From JAFDZW01 sp035632315 (lineage in GTDB: Bacteria > Bacteroidota > Ignavibacteria > Palsa-1295), in contig DASQGZ010000055.1 in NCBI GenBank assembly GCA_035632315.1, positions 1 to 64,000 on the forward strand: 64,000 nt of DNA, given 5' to 3'. The translations under genes were made by a program, and so were the position numbers. Below the pieces are notes generated by a model that did not search any database, was not told where the DNA came from, and saw only the letters and a program-made list of their open reading frames with translations. Within the stretch, counting starts at the first letter, position 1; the number at the start of each line of letters is the position of its first letter. Below are positions 26,627 to 34,200 of the stretch, piece by piece.

Positions 26627-27130
26627 TCACGCAAATTTCTTTTTTAGCGCTTTTTGTACGCACTTTGGGACAAAACTTGTTACATCACGCCCATATTTTG
26701 CAAGTTCTCTGACGATCGTCGAATTCAGATACGTATATTTCTCGTTCGGCATCAGAAAAACGGTCGTGATGTTTTCAAGTTTACGATTCATCAGCGCCAT
26801 CTGCGATTCGTATTCGAAATCACTCATTGCTCTGAGTCCACGAACGACCGCAACAGCTTTTTGCTTATGCGCGTAATCGACCAAAAGACCGTCAAACGAA
26901 TCGACTGAAATGTGTTTGACATCAGGGAGCATCTCTTGTATCGTTTCACGGCAGAGCGTAACGCGTTCTTTCACGGAAAATAACGGAGTCTTTACGCTGT
27001 TTTTTGCAATGACGACGATCACTTCATCGAATATTCCCGCAGCCCTTCCGATCACATCGAGATGACCGTTCGTGATCGGGTCGAATGTCCCGGGGTAAAT
27101 CGCTCGTTTAAGAACTCGTTTCGCTGCCAC
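26627..27130 (-). CDS. coaD: Phosphopantetheine adenylyltransferase
   Basis: 167 residues. The nucleotidyltransferase motif YPGTFDPITNGHLD carries the TxGH site; VVRGLRAMSDFEYE and the YLNSTIVRELAKYG segment are typical of CoaD. It makes dephospho-CoA from 4'-phosphopantetheine and ATP, the fourth step of CoA synthesis. The frame overlaps the end of rsmD by 23 bases, a common arrangement (rsmD-coaD) suggesting coupling. The first residues could be trimmed if a later start is used, but none fits better. Confidence 0.96.
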   Translation of the reverse strand: MAAKRVLKRAIYPGTFDPITNGHLDVIGRAAGIFDEVIVVIAKNSVKTPLFSVKERVTLCRETIQEMLPDVKHISVDSFDGLLVDYAHKQKAVAVVRGLRAMSDFEYESQMALMNRKLENITTVFLMPNEKYTYLNSTIVRELAKYGRDVTSFVPKCVQKALKKKFA

Positions 27131-27674
27131 TCGTCCGTAAAAAAGTAAAATTCGCCTCGCCGGCAGACCGCTCTTTGATCAAAACTGCATTTGGGGGTAA
27201 TTCGAGCCTGCTTCCGGTGCGATGTTCGATAATAACAATAGAATCGGGAGTTAAGAGCCGCGAGGAAAACAACAACAGAAGAAGTTCAGATGGCAATCTA
27301 TTGTCATCATACGGAGGATCGGCAAAGATAACATTATAAGAATCAACGGCTTGTGGGATCCAGCGATACACATCTTGACGGATGATCTTAACTCTTTCAG
27401 TTACTCCCAGGCTTGCAACATTGAGCTCCATTGCAAGTATTGCTTCTTTCGAATTATCAACACACGTAATACGAGCCGCCCCTCTGCTTAATGCCTCGAA
27501 TCCGAATGCCCCGCTCCCGGCAAAAAGATCGAGGACGGACGTTCCTTCGAGCGAGATCAGATTCGTGAGGATATTAAAGGCAGTCTCACGCGCTCGGTCG
27601 GAAGTCGGCCGCGTTTTCTCGCCTTTCGGTGCTCGCAAGCTTCGGCTGCGATACTCTCCGGCAATGATGCGCAT
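27108..27674 (-). CDS. rsmD: 16S rRNA (guanine(966)-N(2))-methyltransferase RsmD
   Basis: 188 residues. It starts MRIIAGEYRSRSLRAPKG, includes RPTSDRARETAFNIL, the SAM site LDLFAGSGAFGFEAL and the catalytic DPPY motif, all typical of RsmD. It methylates G966 of 16S rRNA. The start overlaps the stop of the upstream ComEA-like gene by one base (TGATG). It is followed by coaD with a 23-base overlap. Confidence 0.95.
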   Translation of the reverse strand: MRIIAGEYRSRSLRAPKGEKTRPTSDRARETAFNILTNLISLEGTSVLDLFAGSGAFGFEALSRGAARITCVDNSKEAILAMELNVASLGVTERVKIIRQDVYRWIPQAVDSYNVIFADPPYDDNRLPSELLLLLFSSRLLTPDSIVIIEHRTGSRLELPPNAVLIKERSAGEANFTFLRTSGSETSS

Positions 27675-28219
27675 CAGTTGAGCCGGATATATGGTTCGAT
27701 ACGTTTAAACTTTTTCTCGCCGATGCCTTCAACATTTGTCAGTTCATGCAATCGGCGAAACCGCCCACGCTCGCTCCGATACGAAAGAATCCTCTCAGCC
27801 ATTTTACCCCCGATGCCGGGCAGCAGTGCAAGTGAATCTTTGCCCGATGAATTAAGAGAGACCCCTTCACGGATGAGCGAAAGTTCTTTTTTCGATTTTC
27901 CTGAGGATAACCTCGAATACTTTTCAGAGGCGAGTGAATCAGCGGGCATCCAAAATTGCATCGAGTCACGAACAAAATCTTTACGTGAAAAAAATGCAAG
28001 GAGACTGTCGTTTTGATGTTTCAACGTTGCAGATCGCCCGTCTGTCACCGAAGGGAAATAATGCCCAAGAATATTTTTTCCTTCACGGTAGAGCAGCACA
28101 GCAAGTCCACACGCAAAAAAAAGCAGGACAGACCGGTATTCTCTTAATGTGAAGAATTGACCGGAAAGCGATGCTGCCCGGTGCTTGATTTGCTTCAGCG
28201 ATTCTATAATATGCAACAT
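27674..28219 (-). CDS. ComEA-like helix-hairpin-helix protein with one membrane anchor
   Basis: 181 residues. A single hydrophobic segment (VLLFFACGLAVLLY, about residues 31-44) anchors the protein. The C-terminal about 60 residues hold paired helix-hairpin-helix motifs (LALLPGIGGKMAERIL and LTNVEGIGEKKFKRI), the form of ComEA, which binds DNA in the periplasm during uptake. The long middle linker and weak charge argue for a relative rather than a proven competence protein. It begins the rsmD-coaD-aminotransferase-nadE unit. Confidence 0.83.
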   Translation of the reverse strand: MLHIIESLKQIKHRAASLSGQFFTLREYRSVLLFFACGLAVLLYREGKNILGHYFPSVTDGRSATLKHQNDSLLAFFSRKDFVRDSMQFWMPADSLASEKYSRLSSGKSKKELSLIREGVSLNSSGKDSLALLPGIGGKMAERILSYRSERGRFRRLHELTNVEGIGEKKFKRIEPYIRLN

Positions 28220-28269
28220 TGCCGTCCTGTGCCCTGTGTTTCAAAAATACAGAACTCAGCGGGAGATCG

Positions 28270-29463
28270 TTATGAAAACATCGACTTAATACCGTCAAAG
28301 ATACCCGCTTGTTCGTTCGTTGTTTTTGAGCGGGGTCGTTTCGATTTTTTTTCTTCGGGTTTACGGACACTTCCTTTGAAATTATCCTCTTGCGAAAGTT
28401 TTTCAATGAGCTCGCGTTCCGTCTTGGTGATCTTTGTCGGAGTAACAATATGTACGCGCACAAGCTGGTCGCCTTTGCCGCTGCGATTAAGGTGTTGAAT
28501 ACCTTTCTCGCGCATTCTCAGGATCGTACCGGAACGAATGCCGCCCTGAACCTTGAGCAGCGCACGACCGGAAAGCGTCGGCACCTCAACTTCAGCGCCA
28601 AGTGCTGCTTGAGGAAATGTAATGTCGAGATCGAGAATGACATCGTCACCGTCGCGGACAAAAATATCGTGTTCAAGTTCTTCGATCACGACGATCGCAT
28701 CGCCTGCAGGTCCTCCGCGACGACCGGCATGCCCCTGACTACTTAATGTGAGATAATTTCCGTCACTGACACCGGCCGGGATCTTGACCTTCAATGTGCT
28801 TTCTTCCTGCACCCTTCCTTCGCCTACACAAACGGGACATTTTTCTTTGATGATCGTGCCGCTACCGTTACATGTCGGACAAGGACCGACATTTACGAAC
28901 TGTCCGAACCCCATCGAACGCACTTGCCGTACTTGGCCTGAACCTCCGCAGGTCCCGCAGGTTTGCACTGTTGTCCCGGCTTTGGCGCCGCTGCCACTGC
29001 AGGTTGAACATTTTCTGAAGTGCCGGACCTTGATCGTCTTTTCAACACCGACCGCGATCTCCTCAAGCGTCAGTGGCAGCCGTATTTGAATATCGGATCC
29101 GCGTTCGGGCCCGGATTGCGTGCGCATTCCGCCACCGCCAAAAAATTGATCAAAAATGCTTCCGCCACTCATTCCGCCGAAAATATCGGAGAAGTGGCTG
29201 AAAATATCTTCGGTATTTTGATAATGACCAAAATCATTCGAACGCATCCCTTGATGACCGAAGCGGTCGTAACGCGCGCGCTTATCGGTATCGCTGAGAA
29301 CCTCGTATGCTTCGGTTGCCTCTTTGAATTTTTCTTCGGCTTCGCTGTTGCCGGGATTGCGGTCGGGATGAAACTGCATCGCCAACTTGCGATACGATTT
29401 TTTGATCTCATCTTCCGGCGCACCTTTTGCGACGCCAAGTACCTCGTAATAATCTTTCTTCAT
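28270..29463 (-). CDS. dnaJ: Chaperone protein DnaJ
   Basis: 397 residues. J domain at 1-70 with the HPD motif in FHPDRNPG, a Gly/Phe-rich stretch, then four CxxCxGxG zinc-finger repeats (CSTCSGSG, CGTCGGSG, CPTCNGSG, CPVCVGEG) at about 150-215, and the client-binding C-terminal domains. It stimulates DnaK ATPase. It follows grpE by 8 bases in a hrcA-grpE-dnaJ operon; dnaK is not in the window. The C-terminal tail is basic and somewhat extended. Confidence 0.97.
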   Translation of the reverse strand: MKKDYYEVLGVAKGAPEDEIKKSYRKLAMQFHPDRNPGNSEAEEKFKEATEAYEVLSDTDKRARYDRFGHQGMRSNDFGHYQNTEDIFSHFSDIFGGMSGGSIFDQFFGGGGMRTQSGPERGSDIQIRLPLTLEEIAVGVEKTIKVRHFRKCSTCSGSGAKAGTTVQTCGTCGGSGQVRQVRSMGFGQFVNVGPCPTCNGSGTIIKEKCPVCVGEGRVQEESTLKVKIPAGVSDGNYLTLSSQGHAGRRGGPAGDAIVVIEELEHDIFVRDGDDVILDLDITFPQAALGAEVEVPTLSGRALLKVQGGIRSGTILRMREKGIQHLNRSGKGDQLVRVHIVTPTKITKTERELIEKLSQEDNFKGSVRKPEEKKSKRPRSKTTNEQAGIFDGIKSMFS

Positions 29464-29471
29464 ATCCCTTG

Positions 29472-30023
29472 TTACTCTTTCTCAGGGCTTTTTGCAACGA
29501 TCACTTTTGCATGGCGCAAGATCGCATCATTCATCCGATATCCTTTTTGAACTTCGATCGTGATCGTTCCTGCTTCGATGTCCGTGCGTTCTTCTTCCAT
29601 CAAAGCGTCGTGCAGATTCACGTCGAACAGTTCACCGACTGAATGAATGGCGCTGACATGATGGCGTTCAAGCACTTTAATAAAATTCTTATAGACAAGT
29701 TCGAGCCCCTCGACAAGCGGAGTTTTTTCTTCCGTCTTGATGACCGAGAGTGTACGTTCGAGATCGTCAACGGTCGGAAGCAGTTCGGTGATCAGCCGTT
29801 TGTTCGCTTCGAAGATCAATTGCAGCCGCTCCTGGTCGTGGCGGCGGCGCATATTCTCAAGCTCTGCCGTACGCCTGAGCAATAAGTCGTTCGCCTGAGC
29901 CAGACTTGCTTCGAGTGAAGTGATCTTTTCGTCAACTGTACCTTCAGCAATCTCGGTATTGAGCAGTTCGCTTTTCTCTTCTTCCGACATTTGGTCTTTC
30001 TTCTTCGTAAATAATTTCACCAT
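29472..30023 (-). CDS. grpE: Nucleotide exchange factor GrpE
   Basis: 183 residues. The N-terminal half (residues 25-85) is a long coiled coil (SLEASLAQANDLLLRRTAELENMRRR...), followed by LLPTVDDLERTL and the beta domain with HDALMEEERTDIEAGTI and VQKGYRMNDAILRHAKVIV. It exchanges nucleotide on DnaK. It starts 4 bases after hrcA ends. Confidence 0.96.
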   Translation of the reverse strand: MVKLFTKKKDQMSEEEKSELLNTEIAEGTVDEKITSLEASLAQANDLLLRRTAELENMRRRHDQERLQLIFEANKRLITELLPTVDDLERTLSVIKTEEKTPLVEGLELVYKNFIKVLERHHVSAIHSVGELFDVNLHDALMEEERTDIEAGTITIEVQKGYRMNDAILRHAKVIVAKSPEKE

Positions 30024-30027
30024 ACAT

Positions 30028-31116
30028 TTATCTCGACGCCAGTGTCTTGCTCATCGCATGCGCCACGTAATCTACGACGGGTGTTACGCGCGCATAATCC
30101 ATACGTTTCGGTCCGATAACGGCGATCGTCCCATGCTGGCCGCCAATTCGGTAGGTGGTCGAAACAATGCTGTAATTCGACATCCATTTATCTTCGAGTT
30201 CGCTGCCGATACGGATCGACATACCTGCCGGGTCCTGTATTGTTGAAACACCTGAGCGTTCCAGAATATGAATTACGACCTCTTCGTTTTCAATCAACTC
30301 GATGATACTTTGTACTTCTTCATCAGTGAAATTCGGCTTCCGCAGAAATTCCGGCTGATTGAAAATATTGCCTGCCCCTGTAATCGTCACACGCTCAGTA
30401 CCAATGTCTTCAAAGAGCTTTTCAGGCGAATTCAAGAACACTCGAAAGATAGATCTATCTTCCTCGGGCAGATCTTGGATGCTTTCGCCGAAGATCGTCT
30501 TCACCTCGCGAAATGTTTTTCCTGCAAGGCGCGAGTTCAGGATATATGCAAGATCATCAAGCTTCGAACGATCGATCATCGTCTCAGTCTCAAGCGTCAC
30601 GGTCCTGACGCGCCCGCTTGTTGCGGCAACGATTATAAGAATTCTGTTCGAACTGATGGGAATAATTTCGACCCGTTCGAGTATTGCATCCTGCAATGCC
30701 GGTAGCAGCAGGATCGAAAGCTGTTTCGAAAGCTTTGCAAGAATCGACGACGATTCACGGACAACATCTGCCGGCGTCACGGCATTTGAGAGGCTCCGAG
30801 TGATCGCTTTTCTCTCGGCTTCCGAGAGCTGTTCGATCATCATCAGGCTGTCAACATACAGCCGGTAGCCTTTATCGGTCGGCATTCTGCCGGCGCTCGT
30901 ATGCGGGTGATCGATGTATCCGAGATACTCCAGATCTGCCATGACATTACGCAGCGTTGCATCCGAAAGACCAAGCGAACTGATTCGCGAGATAAATCGC
31001 GAACCCACCGGATTTGCGGTCAATACATATTGCTGAACGACCAGGCGGAGAATTTCTCGCTGTCGATCGGTGAGCGAGTCCGCTCCTAACGGTTCGGTAT
31101 TTTTCGGTCTTGACAT
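30028..31116 (-). CDS. hrcA: Heat-inducible transcription repressor HrcA
   Basis: 362 residues. The N-terminal winged helix LTDRQREILRLVVQQYVLTANPVGS.. then LSDATLRNVMADLEYLGYIDHPHTSAGRMPTDKGYR is diagnostic; the C-terminal core ends IGPKRMDYARVTPVVDYVA. HrcA normally represses heat-shock genes at CIRCE (TTAGCACTC-N9-GAGTGCTAA). I see no CIRCE upstream of this operon. Its own ribosome binding site is weak. It is the first gene of hrcA-grpE-dnaJ. Confidence 0.96.
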   Translation of the reverse strand: MSRPKNTEPLGADSLTDRQREILRLVVQQYVLTANPVGSRFISRISSLGLSDATLRNVMADLEYLGYIDHPHTSAGRMPTDKGYRLYVDSLMMIEQLSEAERKAITRSLSNAVTPADVVRESSSILAKLSKQLSILLLPALQDAILERVEIIPISSNRILIIVAATSGRVRTVTLETETMIDRSKLDDLAYILNSRLAGKTFREVKTIFGESIQDLPEEDRSIFRVFLNSPEKLFEDIGTERVTITGAGNIFNQPEFLRKPNFTDEEVQSIIELIENEEVVIHILERSGVSTIQDPAGMSIRIGSELEDKWMSNYSIVSTTYRIGGQHGTIAVIGPKRMDYARVTPVVDYVAHAMSKTLASR

Positions 31117-31173
31117 TGGTCATCAGGGAAAACACGCTTTGCCTCGTATGGGTTTTACCGGCTCTATAAAACA

Positions 31174-31205
31174 CAACCGCCCTGCTAATACTAGCAGGGC
31201 GGTTG
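31174..31205 (-). terminator. Rho-independent terminator of the 1824-aa T9SS cargo gene
   Basis: 14-bp perfect stem (arms CAACCGCCCTGCTA and TAGCAGGGCGGTTG) with a 4-base loop; the minus strand continues with TGTGTTTTAT. It lies about 40 bases after the minus-strand stop at 31243, between that gene and hrcA. Confidence 0.85.
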
Positions 31206-31242
31206 CAATCACTCGTGTGTGTATATACGCGAGGATCTGAGA

Positions 31243-34200
31243 TTACTTATCCAGCGTCATCTTGCTGCGCAGGACGCTCGTCTCACCATTCGAATTGGTG
31301 AAGCTGACCTCGTAGATGTATGTACCGCTGGCAAGCCCATTCGCATCAACTGTGAACGTGTGGCTGCCTGCTGTCATCATCGCATTGTCAAGGCCGGTGC
31401 TGACGACCTTACCGGTCAAATCAAGCACACGGAGCGATACTGTTCCGTTCTCCGGCACGCTGTAACCGATGACGGTCGAGCCGCTGAACGGATTCGGATA
31501 GTTCTGAGCAATGGTAAATGCTGAGCCACTGGCTGTACGCTCGACATTCACAGTGTTGCTTGCATTGCGCGAGCCATCGATACCGACGCCTTCTACACGG
31601 TAGGTGTAGGTCTTGCCGATCTGGAGTGCGCTTTCTGCAGAGTGCAAGAAGCTATAATTATCCGTGTTGTTCGCTTTGACGGTTCCTGCCCAGTTCCATG
31701 TGTTGTCACCAAGCAATTCGACCTCGTAATGATCGATGTCTTTTTGACCGGAGACCGACCAGGTGATGAGGTTACCGTCAGCTTTTGCATCACCCTTGAT
31801 CGAGGTGAATTCAACCGGCAATACTGTTCCGCCGAAGCTCTTGATGAAATCGAGAGCGCCGCGCAGGAAACGAGTCGTGCCGCTGACATTGACCGGAGCA
31901 ATTTCGCCATCGCGCAGACCAACGGTCTGACCCGGATCTGCCCAGTCGAATGCATAGAACACGATATTGGACTTTGCACCATTCCATGCCGTACCGGCAC
32001 CGCTATCCATCGGGGTCGAAGGATGCGTGGTGTAGAAGTATGCAAAGCGCGATGTGTTCGTGCCAACCGTTCCGGTTACTGGAGTCGGTCTGACGACGTC
32101 AGGCGATACGCAATAGTTTGCCAAGTTTGCAACGTTCGCAAGACTATCTGCAAAGACAAAGTACAAGCCAGTGCCTTGGAGCAAGCCTCTGTATTGGTTC
32201 GGAGTTGCGGTCGGATAATTCTGACCGGCATACTGACCAACAAAGCGGGTGTGCATCCAGCCGAGCATGAACTCGCCGTCGGTGACGACATTGTTCAATT
32301 GCTTGAACGAATTTGTTGCTGCAGTATCGAGATACTGTGCAATATTTTCACCGGCAATGATCAACGACTTCTTCGCGTAGGTTTGTCCTGCGGTCAGATA
32401 GTTAATGATTTCCTGCTCTTCTTTCTGGCTGACCGAACCGCTGCCGAGCGTTACACCATTGGTGTAATACGGCGTTGTCGGGTCACCGGTTGACCAAACG
32501 ATCGTCCACCACGGGGTGTAATCGATCGGGTTCGAGCTGTACGCATCGCGATCAAGCGAATCGTACGGAACGCTTAAGCGTTGGAGCGCTGCCGCAAGCG
32601 AATCCTTGTTCTGGCGGCCTTTGAGCGTGCTCGAATTGTAGGTCAACAGTGTTCCCTGACGTTTCACGGTGATCCGGAAGATCTTCGTGAGCGTATTGTT
32701 CGAGTTGTTCTGATCATTCGGAACTGATACCGTCACGCGGAAGAGTTTTCCAACTTCACCCGTGATCGCCGGTCCGACGAGATCAACAACCTTCCACTCA
32801 TTGACTGCCCACGTCATCGGAGCAGACACAGTGGTCTTGATCGGGATCCAAGTCACACCACCATTTGTCGAATAATCGACGCGGGTGGTTACCGCACGGT
32901 TCGGAGCGATAACAGCACCAAGGTTCTGAACGATCGCCTGAATTGCAAGCGGGGTTTCCGCCGTGACAAGCGTAATGCCATTGTTATCACTAATGCCTGA
33001 GGGCTTCGTGATAACCTTTACTGCGAGATCGTTGACATATTGGAAGCCATCGAACTCATCAGCACCGATATCCGGAGCACTACCGCCGGTGATACGCGGA
33101 TCGCCGTCGATATCCGTTGCCTGTGTCGCCGAACCCAACCACAAACCTGCATTCGAGGCCTGTGTGTAAATATAGGTCGCAGCGAGCGGCAGGTGGAGCG
33201 AATCCATCGTGAAGAGCGGGTCGCCGGTCGGGGTGAGCAGATCCTGCTGCGTGAGCGTATGCCACCCGTTCAGGTTCGGGATTGTCACATTGTATGTGGC
33301 AACACCGGTCGCATAATCATACTCGTGCATGTTCGCGAAGAGCGTCGCGTTGCGGAAGTCGATCATATTATAGTTCGAGCTTACCGCCGAGAACATCGGG
33401 CGCGGCACGGTCAGGTTATAAAGCACTGCCGTTGCGCTCGCGTTCGTGTTCAAGTTCTGATAGATGTTGTTGAACAAGAACGGGTTTGCGACGTGATTCA
33501 TCGTCACGACTGCCTCAGTATTGGCGATTGCGATCGAGTTGTTAAAGACCGAGTCGTTCTGTACCGTGTAGGTTGCCGAGTTTACCGTCATATCACGGAT
33601 CGGCATTACCGAATTAGTACCTGCTGAGCTGGTGTTGACGCGCATATCGTAAATGAAGTTATTGACGATACGGTTGCCAGTGACTTGCGGCAGCTGCGAT
33701 GAACGAGCAGCCGGGCCAGTACCAAACACATAAATGAGTGCGGCTTGCTGAATGTCAATACCCGCAATCACATTTGCACCGCTGGTATTCGGCGCCGAGA
33801 TGTTATGGATCTTATTGCCATTAATGAGCAAATTGACATGATTGCCGTTCATTGCAGTGATGGCAGCATCATAACCATTTGTAGTCGATGCGCCGGTGAT
33901 CCAGGAGATCTCGTTGCGCGTGATCTGCAACCCATCCTCGTTCGAGAGGAAGATACCGGTCGAACCGATCGGATATTGCTGCGAACCGATCGTGTTACGG
34001 CTGAAGCGGTTGTTAAAGTTGCGAATATTCACAAACACTGTCTTACCAACATCGAACATCGGGTTCGTGCCGCTATCGGAGATAGCATAGTTCGCATTAC
34101 CGATGAAGCAGTTGTCGACCGTAATGTCATGGATAGCAGACGTATCTTTGATCTGATACTGGAAGTATGAGTACTGGTCATACAAATTCTGCATATCGAT

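Noticed and set aside
31642..32493. 283-aa plus-strand frame opposite the T9SS cargo gene
   Set aside because: Entirely antisense to a well supported gene, rich in Arg, Cys and His as typical of antisense frames, with no recognisable domain or ribosome binding site.
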